64,000 nt of DNA. Source: Noviherbaspirillum autotrophicum. Lineage in GTDB: Bacteria > Pseudomonadota > Gammaproteobacteria > Burkholderiales > Burkholderiaceae_D. The notes below the pieces were generated by a model. That model did not search any database. It was not told the origin of the DNA and saw nothing but the letters and a program-made list of their open reading frames with translations. Below are positions 1-11,354 of the stretch, in pieces (the first letter of the stretch is position 1; each line of letters starts with the position of its first letter). Location of the stretch: NCBI RefSeq assembly GCF_000818395.1, contig NZ_JWJG01000028.1:3849041-3913040 (forward strand). The letters run 5' to 3'. The translations under genes and the position numbers were made by a program.

Positions 1-1703
1 TTGCCTTCGGAGAACCACAGCGTATGCTTCATCCAGTTGACGTCGTCGCGCTTCTCGTAGTCGCGATGCGCGTGGGCGCCGCGCGATTCCTTGCGAGCAA
101 CGGCAGACGTAATGGTTGCCTTGGCGGTTTCGATCAGGTTGTCAAGCTCCAGCGCTTCGACACGTGCCGTATTGAATACCTTCGACTTGTCCTTGAACGC
201 CACGTGCTTGCGACGCTCATCCAGCTCCATGATTTTCTTGTAGCCGGTTTCCAGCAGTTCGTCGGTACGGAACACGCCGCAGTATTGCTGCATGGTCGAG
301 CGAATCGCATTGGCGACGTCCTGCACGCGCTCGGAACCAGTGCTGGTTTCTAGACGAGCCAGGCGCGACAGCGCGAGCTCGGCAGCATCCGCCGGCAACG
401 GTTTGTGATTCTTCTGCTTCAGGTTTTGCGCAACGATATGGTTGCCCGCGGCACGGCCGAATACCACCAGGTCGAGCAGCGAGTTGGTGCCGAGACGGTT
501 CGCGCCATGCACGGAGACGCAAGCGCATTCGCCGATTGCATACATGCCGTTGACGACTTCCTTCGGATTGCCATTCTTCGGCGCAACAACTTGACCATTG
601 ATATTGGTCGGGATGCCGCCCATCTGATAATGAATGGTCGGCACGACAGGAATCGGCTCCTTGGTCGCATCGACGTTGGCGAACTTGTGACCGATTTCCA
701 GAATCGACGGCAGGCGCTTCTTGATGGTGTCGGCGCCGATATGGCGCAGATCCAGCAGAACGTGATCCTTGTTCGGACCACAGCCGCGGCCTTCCTTGAT
801 TTCCTGGTCCATCGAACGCGACACGAAGTCACGCGGCGCCAGATCCTTCAGCGTCGGCGCATAGCGTTCCATGAAGCGCTCGCCATTGGCATTGATCAGG
901 ATGCCGCCCTCACCACGCACACCTTCGGTAATCAGCACGCCTGCGCCGGACACGCCGGTCGGGTGGAACTGCCAGAACTCCATGTCCTGCAGCGGCAGGC
1001 CGGCACGTGCCGCCATGCCCATGCCGTCACCGGTATTGATGAAGGCATTGGTTGAGGCAGCGAAAATACGTCCTGCCCCGCCGGTGGCGAACAGCGTGGT
1101 CTTAGCTTCGAGAATCATTACGTCGCCAGTTTCCATTTCCAGCGCAACGACACCGAGGATGTCCCCGTCCGCGTCGCGGATCAGGTCGATTGCCATCCAC
1201 TCGACGAAGAAGTGGGTCTTGGCACGCACGTTACGCTGATACAGCGTGTGCAGCAGTGCATGGCCGGTACGGTCGGCGGCGGCGCAAGCGCGTTGCACCG
1301 GCTTTTCACCGAAGTTGGCGGTATGACCACCGAACGGACGCTGGTAAATCGTGCCATCCGGATTGCGGTCGAACGGCATACCGAAGTGCTCAAGCTCATA
1401 CACGACCTTCGGAGCTTCGCGGCACATGAATTCGATGGCATCCTGGTCGCCCAGATAGTCGCCACCCTTGACGGTGTCGAACATGTGCCAGTACCAGTTG
1501 TCCTCGGACATGTTGCCGAGCGAAGCACCGATGCCGCCCTGCGCCGCCACCGTATGCGAACGGGTCGGAAAAACCTTAGACAACACGGCGACGTTCAGGC
1601 CGGCTTCGGCCAATTGCAGTGATGCGCGCATGCCGGAACCGCCAGCGCCGACGATTACTGCATCAAAACGACGAACAGGAATAGATTGTTTGATTGCTGC
1701 CAC
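1..1703 (-). CDS. sdhA: Succinate dehydrogenase flavoprotein subunit (3' end outside window)
   Basis: Catalytic FAD subunit of complex II; oxidises succinate to fumarate and passes electrons to SdhB. It starts at a GTG two bases after the sdhD stop, preceded by GGAGAGT. Visible are the FAD-binding motif VIVGAGGSGMRA near residue 16, the covalent-FAD histidine in PTRSHTVAAQGG (about residue 50), the substrate-loop HPTG in FWQFHPTGVSGAG, and HGANRLGTNSLLD. There are 567 codons in the window, so roughly the last 25 residues lie beyond base 1. Third gene of sdhCDA; sdhB presumably follows outside the window. Confidence 0.97.
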   Translation of the reverse strand, partial: MAAIKQSIPVRRFDAVIVGAGGSGMRASLQLAEAGLNVAVLSKVFPTRSHTVAAQGGIGASLGNMSEDNWYWHMFDTVKGGDYLGDQDAIEFMCREAPKVVYELEHFGMPFDRNPDGTIYQRPFGGHTANFGEKPVQRACAAADRTGHALLHTLYQRNVRAKTHFFVEWMAIDLIRDADGDILGVVALEMETGDVMILEAKTTLFATGGAGRIFAASTNAFINTGDGMGMAARAGLPLQDMEFWQFHPTGVSGAGVLITEGVRGEGGILINANGERFMERYAPTLKDLAPRDFVSRSMDQEIKEGRGCGPNKDHVLLDLRHIGADTIKKRLPSILEIGHKFANVDATKEPIPVVPTIHYQMGGIPTNINGQVVAPKNGNPKEVVNGMYAIGECACVSVHGANRLGTNSLLDLVVFGRAAGNHIVAQNLKQKNHKPLPADAAELALSRLARLETSTGSERVQDVANAIRSTMQQYCGVFRTDELLETGYKKIMELDERRKHVAFKDKSKVFNTARVEALELDNLIETAKATITSAVARKESRGAHAHRDYEKRDDVNWMKHTLWFSEG

Positions 1704-1705
1704 GA

Positions 1706-2074
1706 TTACACTCTCCAGATAATCTGCGCCGCCCAGCCAGCGCAACCGACCAGCCACAGGAGTGTGGCAACTTGGAATACGAGTCGCAGTGCGACGGACT
1801 TGGTGACGTAATCCATCCAGACGTCACGCATGCCGACCCAAGCGTGATAGAACAGCGCGAGGAAGGCAACGAAGGTGGCGATCTTGAACCACTGGCGTGC
1901 GAACAAGCCTGCCCAGCCCTCATAGCTGAAATTCGAGCCTGCCAGGAAAGACACCAGCAGGATGATGGTGTACAGCGCCATGACGATTGCGGTCACGCGC
2001 TGCGCGAGCCAGTCCCTCAAGCCGTAGTGCGCACCGACGACAAGGCGCTTCGGTCCAATATTGTTGTTTGCCAT
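1706..2074 (-). CDS. sdhD: Succinate dehydrogenase membrane anchor subunit
   Basis: A 122-residue integral membrane subunit that helps bind heme b and quinone in complex II. Three hydrophobic helices are visible (about residues 27-46, 62-82 and 95-117). The segment FYHAWVGMRDVWMDYV carries the His and Asp typical of the heme/quinone region of SdhD. It lies between sdhC (2-bp gap) and sdhA (2-bp gap), so the three are surely co-transcribed. The position-specific order C-D-A supports sdhD rather than sdhC. Confidence 0.95.
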   Translation of the reverse strand: MANNNIGPKRLVVGAHYGLRDWLAQRVTAIVMALYTIILLVSFLAGSNFSYEGWAGLFARQWFKIATFVAFLALFYHAWVGMRDVWMDYVTKSVALRLVFQVATLLWLVGCAGWAAQIIWRV

Positions 2075-2076
2075 GT

Positions 2077-2487
2077 TTAGAATGCTCCGAACAGTTTCAA
2101 TGCAACCAGTGCGGCCAGCGGCAGGCTGACGGCGAAGACGGCGACGGAAGACTTGCGCGCACTGTCCTTGTCCAACCCCATGTGCAGATCCATGAACAAG
2201 TGACGCACGCCGGCACAGAAATGATGCAGATACGCCCAGGACAAAGCCAGGATCGCAAGCTTAACCAACGGCTGGGCGACGTATCCCTTGAAGTATTCGA
2301 ATGAAATTTCGGAAGTGAGGCTCTTGTCCAACAGGTACAAGATGAAGGGCAACAACAAGAATATCAGCATGCCGCTGATACGGTGCAGGATGGAGACAAT
2401 CCCCGCCAACGGCAACCGGTAATGAACTGTTTGAGCAAAACTCATTACATTGAATTGCCGCCGACTTTTCTTTACGGCTTCGGACAT
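2077..2487 (-). CDS. sdhC: Succinate dehydrogenase cytochrome b556 subunit
   Basis: A 136-residue membrane subunit of complex II with three transmembrane helices. The early SILHRISGM motif (Ser/Arg of the quinone site) and the LHHFCAGVRHLFMD segment with the axial heme histidine are both present. The ATG at 2487 has a clear GGGAGG ribosome site eight bases upstream. First gene of sdhCDA. The 138-bp gap to the upstream regulator gene must hold the operon promoter unless transcription runs through from that gene. Confidence 0.95.
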   Translation of the reverse strand: MSEAVKKSRRQFNVMSFAQTVHYRLPLAGIVSILHRISGMLIFLLLPFILYLLDKSLTSEISFEYFKGYVAQPLVKLAILALSWAYLHHFCAGVRHLFMDLHMGLDKDSARKSSVAVFAVSLPLAALVALKLFGAF

Positions 2488-2625
2488 ACAAGACCTCCCA
2501 GTGCTTAATAATCCCGTAATTTTCGCCTATTTTGTGCAGCACACCAATAGGCATTCTTCCCTCGAGCAATATATCTTTTCGTCAATCAGTAAAATCCCTG
2601 ATTGCCTCGACAATTACTCAAACCA

Positions 2626-3417
2626 TCAACTCAACTCGTTTTGGTAGTGATGATGATCCGTCAAATACAGTCCGCGCCGCACTTCGACCGGCTTATCGCC
2701 GTAAGTGAAGGAGACGCGCTCCACGCTCAACAAAGGGGTATGCACAGCAATCTTCAACAATTCGGCCGTCGGCTCATCCGCACTGACTGCCCGGATTTTC
2801 TCTGTCGCGCGAATCATGCGCGTACCGAACTCAGTCTCGAACAAGCCGTACATCGGCCCCTTGTATTCAACCAGCCGCTCAGCGGTCAGCCCCTTGAACA
2901 TCACCCCGGGCAGCCAAAGCTCCTCGACGATGATCGGCTCGCCGTCAAACGACTGGACACGCTTGATGAAAACAACGGAATCGCCGGACTTGATATCCAG
3001 TAGGCGCGCAACTTCTGCAGGCGCCCGCAGTCTTTTGACTTCCAGGATATTGTTGTCGGCATTGTGCGGGTCACCGGCATCGGGCATCAACCGCAGAAAT
3101 CGAAATTGCGCACGCTCTTCGTGATGCGTCGCAACGAATGTACCCTTACCCTGCCGGCGCACCACCAGATTTTCCGCAGCGAGCTCGTCGATCGCCTTGC
3201 GCACTGTGCCCTGACTGACCTTAAAGCGATTGGCCAGCTCGACCTCGCTCGGGATCAGCTCGCCCGGCTTCCATTCGCCGGATTGCAGGCTTTGCGTGAT
3301 GAGTGCCTTGATTTGCTGGTAAAGGGGACTGAAGGTTGGCGAGACTCCGGAAGCAGACGCACCCGCACCTGCGGCAGGAGTAGCGTTGCTTGTCAGATTG
3401 GACGGGATGGAGCTCAT
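2626..3417 (-). CDS. GntR/HutC-family transcriptional regulator
   Basis: A 263-residue regulator. An N-terminal winged helix (about residues 30-95: PLYQQIKALITQSL, then PSEVELANRF and SQGTVRKAIDEL) precedes a UTRA ligand-binding domain of HutC type (RVQSFDGEPIIVEELWLPG). The ATG at 3417 is chosen; a TTG 42 bases further upstream is also in frame. The gene sits between sdhCDA and the divergent mdh, so control of the surrounding TCA genes is a reasonable inference. The effector is unknown; a dicarboxylate is a guess from context. Confidence 0.9.
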   Translation of the reverse strand: MSSIPSNLTSNATPAAGAGASASGVSPTFSPLYQQIKALITQSLQSGEWKPGELIPSEVELANRFKVSQGTVRKAIDELAAENLVVRRQGKGTFVATHHEERAQFRFLRLMPDAGDPHNADNNILEVKRLRAPAEVARLLDIKSGDSVVFIKRVQSFDGEPIIVEELWLPGVMFKGLTAERLVEYKGPMYGLFETEFGTRMIRATEKIRAVSADEPTAELLKIAVHTPLLSVERVSFTYGDKPVEVRRGLYLTDHHHYQNELS

Positions 3418-3477
3418 AGGCGAGGATTTCACCACAAAACACCCATTGCCGTCTAGCAAAAAGTGCTAAGTAATATG

Positions 3478-3489
3478 TCTTATATAAGA
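3478..3489. promoter_or_regulatory. Candidate operator palindrome between GntR gene and mdh
   Basis: TCTTATATAAGA is a perfect 12-bp palindrome, followed at once by a second half-site TATAAGA (3490-3496). It lies 14 bp upstream of the -35 box of the mdh promoter and about 60 bp upstream of the divergent regulator's start. This is a natural place for autoregulation and mdh control by the GntR protein. Binding is inferred, not seen. Confidence 0.5.
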
Positions 3490-3502
3490 TATAAGATAGC
3501 CG

Positions 3503-3531
3503 TTGACAGAGGTGCTATGTCGTCCTACACT
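3503..3531 (+). promoter_or_regulatory. Sigma-70 type promoter for mdh
   Basis: TTGACA (3503-3508) and TACACT (3526-3531) are separated by exactly 17 bp, a near-consensus vegetative promoter. It points at mdh and would leave a leader of about 175 bases before the ATG at 3714. Confidence 0.65.
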
Positions 3532-3713
3532 CGACGGCAATATTTACTTGTTGCAAGCCGGGTGAAAAGCGATATTTATTGCTACGCACAAAAGCCGGTC
3601 TTGACGAGGACACGGCTGTGACTTGGTAGGTTTTCAACGGTATTATTACAGGCTCGCTGGATTTTTTCACAAAACTTCAGTCACCGTTTTCATTCCCACT
3701 TTGGAGATTCATC

Positions 3714-4703
3714 ATGGCTAAAGCCCCTATGCGCGTTGCCGTCACCGGCGCCGCCGGCCAAATCGGCTACTCCCTGCTGTTCCGCATCGCTAACGGCGAC
3801 ATGCTGGGCAAAGACCAGCCGGTTATCCTTCAACTGCTCGAAATCCCGGACGAGAAGGCCCAGAAAGCCCTCAAGGGCGTGATGATGGAAATCGACGATT
3901 GCGCATTCCCGCTCCTGGCCGGCATGACTGCGCATAGCGACCCGATGACCGCGTTCAAGGATGCAGATGTGGCCCTGCTGGTTGGCGCACGTCCGCGCGG
4001 CCCGGGCATGGAGCGCAAGGATCTGCTGGAAGCCAACGCCCAGATCTTCACGGTGCAAGGCAAGGCGCTGGACGCTGTCGCTTCGCGCAACGTCAAGGTG
4101 CTGGTGGTTGGCAATCCGGCTAACACCAATGCCTATATCGCCATGAAATCGGCCCCTAACCTGCCGGCCAAGAACTTCACCGCGATGCTGCGCCTGGATC
4201 ACAACCGCGCACTGACCCAACTGGCACAAAAAGTTGGCAAGCCGATCACCTCGATCGAAAAGCTGTGCGTGTGGGGCAACCACTCCCCGACCATGTATGC
4301 TGACTTCACTCACGCCACCATCGACGACCAGCCGGCGAAGGCACTGGTGAACGACGAAGCATGGACCAAGGACGTGTACCTGCCGACCGTGGGCAAGCGC
4401 GGCGCCGCGATCATCGAAGCGCGCGGCCTGTCCTCGGCAGCGTCCGCAGCCAATGCCGCAATCGACCACGTGCGTGACTGGGTGCTCGGCACCAACGGCA
4501 AGTGGACCACCATGGGCATCCCGTCCGACGGCTCCTACGGCATCCCCGAAGGCACCGTGTTCGGCTTCCCGGTGACCACCGAAAACGGCGAGTACAAGAT
4601 CATCAAGGGCTTGGAAATCGATGCCTTCTCGCAAGAGCGCATCAACCTGACGCTGAAAGAGCTGATGGAAGAGCGCGACGGCGTGAAGCACCTGGTAGGC
4701 TAA
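3714..4703 (+). CDS. mdh: Malate dehydrogenase
   Basis: NAD-dependent oxidation of malate to oxaloacetate in the TCA cycle; 329 residues, the usual length for the cytosolic-type bacterial enzyme. Visible are the Rossmann motif [15 protein letters not shown] at the N terminus, the mobile substrate loop [23 protein letters not shown], the LDHNRA region, and the catalytic histidine in WGNHSP (residue 190). GGAGA precedes the ATG by seven bases. Transcribed away from the GntR gene and ended by a strong hairpin, so it is probably a single-gene unit. Confidence 0.97.
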   Translation: MAKAPMRVAVTGAAGQIGYSLLFRIANGDMLGKDQPVILQLLEIPDEKAQKALKGVMMEIDDCAFPLLAGMTAHSDPMTAFKDADVALLVGARPRGPGMERKDLLEANAQIFTVQGKALDAVASRNVKVLVVGNPANTNAYIAMKSAPNLPAKNFTAMLRLDHNRALTQLAQKVGKPITSIEKLCVWGNHSPTMYADFTHATIDDQPAKALVNDEAWTKDVYLPTVGKRGAAIIEARGLSSAASAANAAIDHVRDWVLGTNGKWTTMGIPSDGSYGIPEGTVFGFPVTTENGEYKIIKGLEIDAFSQERINLTLKELMEERDGVKHLVG

Positions 4704-4719
4704 CGCATACCAATCTAGC

Positions 4720-4756
4720 AAGGGACGCGGCCGCTTGTGGATGGGCCGCGTCCCTT
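4720..4756 (+). terminator. Terminator hairpin after mdh
   Basis: A perfect 13-bp stem, AAGGGACGCGGCC with GGCCGCGTCCCTT, around an 11-base loop, beginning 17 bases after the mdh stop. The following T-run is weak (TTGTTA). Confidence 0.7.
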
Positions 4757-4796
4757 GTTACACTGCCCTCCTTATCCCACCTGATTGTCGCTGCAC

Positions 4797-5768
4797 ATGC
4801 ATCCCTCCGAGGTCTTATTCCAGGGCGCCCACAAACCGGTTTCGATTCCGGCCTGTGATCACTATGCAGGTTCCGAAAAGCTGATGCATAAGTCGATCGC
4901 CTTGCAACAAGAGCTTGGCCCAGTATTCGACATCACCCTCGACTGCGAAGACGGCGCTTCCGCCGGCAATGAAAAGGCGCACGCCGAGATGGTGGCGGCA
5001 CTGATCAACAGCGACGCGAACCAGTTCAACCGTATCGGCGCGCGGGTGCATGACCTGACGCATCCACACTTCGAAAAAGACGTTTCCATTATCTGCAAGG
5101 GAGCCGCCAAGCGCCTGGCCTACTTGGCCGTGCCAAAGGCGGAAAGCGTCGACGAGGTCGCGCGCGCGATCGACATCATCAATCGCCACGCAAAGAAGGC
5201 TGGCCGGGAAAACCTGCCCGTGCACGTGTTGATCGAGACCCACGGCGCGCTGGCCGATGTTTTCGCCATTGCTGCACTGCCGCAGGTCGAATGCCTGTCG
5301 TTCGGCATCATGGATTTTGTATCGGCTCATTACGGCGCCGTCCCGGGCAACACCATGCGCTCGCCGGGCCAATTCACGCATCCGCTAGTCGTACGTGCCA
5401 AGCTTGAAATCTCGGCGGCCTGTCATGCATACGGCAAGGTTCCATCGCATAATGTCACCACGGATATCAAGGAACCCGCAACTGTTGCGAACGACGCAGC
5501 GCGCGCAGCGGCTGAATTCGCCTACACGCGGATGTGGAGTATCCATCCCGACCAGATCAAACCTATACTGAAGGCATTCTCACCGCGCAGCTCCGAAGTC
5601 AGTGAAGCCGCGAGCATCCTGACCGAGGCGCAAGCCGCGCAGTGGGGACCGATACAGCATAACGGCAGGCTGCACGACCGCGCCAGCTATCGCTACTACT
5701 GGACGATACTCCAGCGCGCGAAGGCAAACGGCATGCCGATACCGGAATCAGCAGGGAGCCTATTGTGA
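4797..5768 (+). CDS. HpcH/HpaI aldolase / citrate lyase beta-type CoA-ester lyase
   Basis: A 323-residue protein of the CitE/malyl-CoA lyase superfamily, which cleaves or forms C-C bonds in CoA thioesters such as malyl-CoA or citramalyl-CoA. Visible are the early FDITLDCEDGA segment (metal/substrate acidic residues), RIGARVHDLTHP, the central VHVLIETHGAL with its metal-ligand Glu, and the WSIHPDQIKPI segment near the C terminus. The ATG at 4797 is preferred to an in-frame TTG at 4785. Placed between mdh and acnA, so a role near malate or glyoxylate is likely. The exact substrate cannot be read from the sequence. Confidence 0.88.
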   Translation: MHPSEVLFQGAHKPVSIPACDHYAGSEKLMHKSIALQQELGPVFDITLDCEDGASAGNEKAHAEMVAALINSDANQFNRIGARVHDLTHPHFEKDVSIICKGAAKRLAYLAVPKAESVDEVARAIDIINRHAKKAGRENLPVHVLIETHGALADVFAIAALPQVECLSFGIMDFVSAHYGAVPGNTMRSPGQFTHPLVVRAKLEISAACHAYGKVPSHNVTTDIKEPATVANDAARAAAEFAYTRMWSIHPDQIKPILKAFSPRSSEVSEAASILTEAQAAQWGPIQHNGRLHDRASYRYYWTILQRAKANGMPIPESAGSLL

Positions 5769-5826
5769 AGTACCCGCGTTGCCCACACGAATTGAACAAT
5801 ACCGGGCGCGCACCAGAGGAAATTGC

Positions 5827-6294
5827 ATGAAAACCATAAACGCACTCGTTCTTTTGATCGCCAGCGCAGCAGCCGCAGCTTTGGCAGCAACGCCAGCCAT
5901 GGCACAGAACACCGCCCCATCCGCCGCCGCGCATGCCGCAAAGAAAGGACATGCGAAAAAGGCGCCGGTCAAACCGGCCGAGGAGGATGAGAAGGAGCCG
6001 GACGTTGCTGGACTACAGCCGGTCGAATTCCACTGCGAACTCGGCAACAATCTGACTATTTATCGTAGCGCCAACGATGACCAGCAAATTGCGCTACGCT
6101 GGAACAAGCACCTCCATCACATGATGCGAGTGACAACTACAACCGGCGCCAACCGCTTCGAGAATGCAAAGAAGGGATTGGTCTGGATCGGTATTCCGGC
6201 AAAGGGGATATTGCTGGACTCAAAGAAGGGACACCAGCTCGCAAATGAGTGCAAGAGCAGCGAGCAGGCGCTGAAGGCGGATTCGAAAGGCTGA
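5827..6294 (+). CDS. Periplasmic protein with a MliC-like domain
   Basis: A 155-residue exported protein with an N-terminal signal peptide (cleavage near TPAMA-QN) and a charged Ala/Lys/Glu linker to about residue 60. The C-terminal domain resembles the lysozyme-inhibitor family MliC: a start FHCELGNNLTIY, a TGANRFE segment in the position of the family's SASGARY, LVWIGIPAKGIL and a closing Cys in NECKS. The two cysteines could form the family disulphide. AGAGGA precedes the ATG. It is 58 bp after the lyase gene. The MliC assignment is by motif only; lysozyme binding is untested. Confidence 0.6.
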   Translation: MKTINALVLLIASAAAAALAATPAMAQNTAPSAAAHAAKKGHAKKAPVKPAEEDEKEPDVAGLQPVEFHCELGNNLTIYRSANDDQQIALRWNKHLHHMMRVTTTTGANRFENAKKGLVWIGIPAKGILLDSKKGHQLANECKSSEQALKADSKG

Positions 6295-6317
6295 TACCGC
6301 CTAACTAGATGGAACGG

Positions 6318-6338
6318 CGCCCGGGCATGTACCGGGCG
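6318..6338 (+). terminator. Short GC hairpin between the MliC-like gene and acnA
   Basis: CGCCCGG and CCGGGCG form a 7-bp stem with a 7-base loop, 23 bases after the stop of the MliC-like gene. The tail TCTTGCTTG is only moderately T-rich, so termination may be partial. Confidence 0.4.
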
Positions 6339-6402
6339 TCTTGCTTGTACGGTTTGAAATTCATTTGTCACCAGTTCAGTTTTCAATAACAAAGGAGAGG
6401 CT

Positions 6403-9114
<2,712 letters not shown>

Positions 9115-9168
9115 GCGAAATGCAACCTGCAAGCCAGACGTAAGAATGCACAGGTAGCCTTGAATCAA

Positions 9169-9199
9169 GAAAACGCCGGTTAAGCCGGCGTTTTCTTTA
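9169..9199 (+). terminator. Rho-independent terminator after acnA
   Basis: GAAAACGCCGG and CCGGCGTTTTC form a perfect 11-bp stem with a 5-base loop, followed by TTT. It lies 54 bases after the acnA stop and 25 bases before the next start. Confidence 0.85.
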
Positions 9200-9223
9200 A
9201 ATCAATAATTCAGGAGACATACC

Positions 9224-9379
9224 ATGTGGAAAATTTTTGCTGCGTTTATGGTGTTCGCGCTGGCGGCGTTGTTCTTCATCATGCAGGGTGGCGACAAGGT
9301 GGACATGCAAGGCGAAGCAGGCGGACATGCGGCTGCTGCCTCTGCGCCAGTCGCATCGGCACCCGCGGAATCAAAGTAA
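9224..9379 (+). CDS. Small membrane-anchored peptide, 51 aa
   Basis: A short reading frame with a good ribosome site (CAGGAGACATACC before ATG). The product starts MWKIFAAFMVFALAALFFIM, one transmembrane helix or an uncleaved signal anchor. A 30-residue tail rich in Ala, Gly, Ser and Pro ends with ESK. It is flanked by its own terminators on both sides, which supports a real, independently expressed gene. I recognise no family and no function can be assigned. Confidence 0.6.
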   Translation: MWKIFAAFMVFALAALFFIMQGGDKVDMQGEAGGHAAAASAPVASAPAESK

Positions 9380-9394
9380 GTCGTCCCGCTTTCG

Positions 9395-9427
9395 AAGCCG
9401 CATGGTTCGGGCCATGCGGCTTTTTTA
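9395..9427 (+). terminator. Rho-independent terminator after the 51-aa peptide
   Basis: AAGCCGCATGG and CCATGCGGCTT form a perfect 11-bp stem around TTCGGG, followed by a run of T. It starts 16 bases after the stop codon of the small gene. Confidence 0.88.
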
Positions 9428-9616
9428 TTTTGGCACTACACCTATAGTGGACAGTCGGTAGCCAGCGGCCGGCAGTCATTATCGGCGGGAATGCCTTCAG
9501 GCATTACAGGACGTCCCAATATGCTTTTTTCACTGTTCGGGACGATCTATCTCGGTCGGCATACGTTGAATCTAATACAATAACAATACCCTCCTTCGCT
9601 TTCTCCTTTAATCGTC

Positions 9617-10864
9617 ATGCGTCGTTTTTCCAAAAGTTCGTCCAACAGGCTGTCCGGTGACAGCCAGCGTCTGGTTGCCTTAGCCCAAGGCAAGACTCAG
9701 GCCGCAAGCCGCCTGGAGGAGCGCAGCTGGGAAGGCTGCGTGGATGCCTTGCTGCACAAGCTGTTGAAATCAGGGCATCAGGATACGATCGATGCCGCCC
9801 TCGAACACCTGTTCAAAACCGACCTCCCCGCGTACGACACGCTGATGGAATCAGTCGAAGCCAGCAGTGAATCCTGCATGATCGAGCACGATGGCGTTCA
9901 GTACGATGTGCTGCTGATCGCCGCGCCGATTCTGGCATGGACACGTTTTACCATTGCCTCCGGCACCATTCCGGATGAAATGCGCATGACGTTGTCAGCG
10001 CATCTGCACGGCCATCTGCTGGCACCCGATACGCGTCTTGCCCTGCAGCCGACGCTGTTTTCAATCGATCAATTGCCGCGTACCCATGTCGAAACCTTCG
10101 CCATGACTCAGCGCATGGCCCAGTCGGCCGTCAAGGGCGCCGCCCTTCGTCCGCTCGCCAATCCACCGGAGACGGCTCCCTTTCTCGCCGACACGCGCTA
10201 CCTGCTGGCTGCCGTGGCCGCTCGCCGTGGGGAGCCGCTGTTTGCGTGGCAGGCATCGCTGCATCTCTCCGATCGCATGCAGGCACTGGCGCAATGGCGG
10301 GCGCAGGCGACGCCGAACATCATGTCGCTGATGCCCGGTTGCGGCGTCGAACTGCTGATGCCGGAAGCGTACTACGTCGCTTGCCGCGAGGCGGACAAGG
10401 AGATTCGGCCGGCATCCATTCGGGCGGCAGTGCATTACCTCACCAATACATTGGGCGTCGATACGAGCGGACTGCGCGCCATCATCGGCGGATTCAGCGA
10501 AGATCCGGTGGCCGGCCGCGTCGACGAATACCGCGTCTCTTTCACGCTGCGCCAGAATCCAGAAGTTGTTTATGGCGTCGTATGGCCGCTTTATGGGCAG
10601 GAGGATGAAGAAGAGACAGTCAGTCCCACACTGGAAGCCGTGATGATGCCGGAAAGCGTGTCGGAAGAATTGCGAACGCCGATTGAGGAAATTGTGGCCC
10701 TGCTACGCGCTTGCGGCATCGCGCACATCAAGCGGCATAGCGAGCGGTTTCCGATGGAGTTCTGCGACGATTGCGGCGCCCCTTTGTATCCGGATGCCGA
10801 AGGCGAACTGGTGCACGCTGAAATGCCCGAAGATGCACCGAGCGGAACCGAGCATTTTCATTGA
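9617..10864 (+). CDS. DUF2863 family protein
   Basis: A 415-residue cytoplasmic protein without signal peptide or membrane segments. The overall sequence and length match my recollection of the DUF2863 family of beta-proteobacteria, whose function is unknown. A C-terminal CDDCGAPLYPDAEGELVH segment carries a CxxC pair and could bind a metal with other residues. It stands alone on the plus strand, ending 25 bases before the stop of the convergent CYTH gene. No function is claimed. Confidence 0.75.
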   Translation: MRRFSKSSSNRLSGDSQRLVALAQGKTQAASRLEERSWEGCVDALLHKLLKSGHQDTIDAALEHLFKTDLPAYDTLMESVEASSESCMIEHDGVQYDVLLIAAPILAWTRFTIASGTIPDEMRMTLSAHLHGHLLAPDTRLALQPTLFSIDQLPRTHVETFAMTQRMAQSAVKGAALRPLANPPETAPFLADTRYLLAAVAARRGEPLFAWQASLHLSDRMQALAQWRAQATPNIMSLMPGCGVELLMPEAYYVACREADKEIRPASIRAAVHYLTNTLGVDTSGLRAIIGGFSEDPVAGRVDEYRVSFTLRQNPEVVYGVVWPLYGQEDEEETVSPTLEAVMMPESVSEELRTPIEEIVALLRACGIAHIKRHSERFPMEFCDDCGAPLYPDAEGELVHAEMPEDAPSGTEHFH

Positions 10865-10889
10865 AACTAAAGGCTTGGCACCTTGCGCA

Positions 10890-11354
10890 TTACCATTTGG
10901 CATAGGGGTGGCGCAGCAGATTCGCATTGTAGTAGCGCGCATCGTGCGTCACCTCTTGCCCTATCCACGCCGGTTTCGCAAACGGCTGGTCTTCGCTCTC
11001 GAGTTCGACTTCCGCGACCACCAACCCGGCGTTTTCACCCAGGAACTCATCGACTTCCCAGATCAAATCCTGGTACGGAATGCGGTAGCGGTATTTTTCA
11101 ATGATTGGCCGCTCGCACAAACTGTCGAGAAACACCTGCGCATCGTCCAGCGGAATCGGATATTCCCATTCGCCGCGCGAGGCGCCGACAGTACGGCCCT
11201 TGATCGTCAGCATTGCGCCTTCGCCTTCAATGCGTACCCGGACAATACGCTCCGGCGACGACGACAGGTAACCCTGGCGCAACAATACGCCTTGCCCCAG
11301 CGCCTTCCAGCTGTCGCCCACCACCAGAAACTTGCGTTCGATTTCGACGCCCAT
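10890..11354 (-). CDS. CYTH-domain protein (triphosphate tunnel fold)
   Basis: A 154-residue single-domain protein beginning MGVEIERKFLV, the ExExK signature (E4, E6, K8) of CYTH/triphosphate-tunnel enzymes. Further strands carry alternating basic and acidic residues (RVRIEGEGAMLTIKGR, EKYRYRIPY, WEVDEFLGENAGLVVAEVELE). Family members hydrolyse inorganic triphosphate or make cyclic AMP, and small bacterial versions are usually triphosphatases. The ATG overlaps by one base the stop of the upstream M14 peptidase gene, so the two are translationally coupled. Confidence 0.88.
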   Translation of the reverse strand: MGVEIERKFLVVGDSWKALGQGVLLRQGYLSSSPERIVRVRIEGEGAMLTIKGRTVGASRGEWEYPIPLDDAQVFLDSLCERPIIEKYRYRIPYQDLIWEVDEFLGENAGLVVAEVELESEDQPFAKPAWIGQEVTHDARYYNANLLRHPYAKW

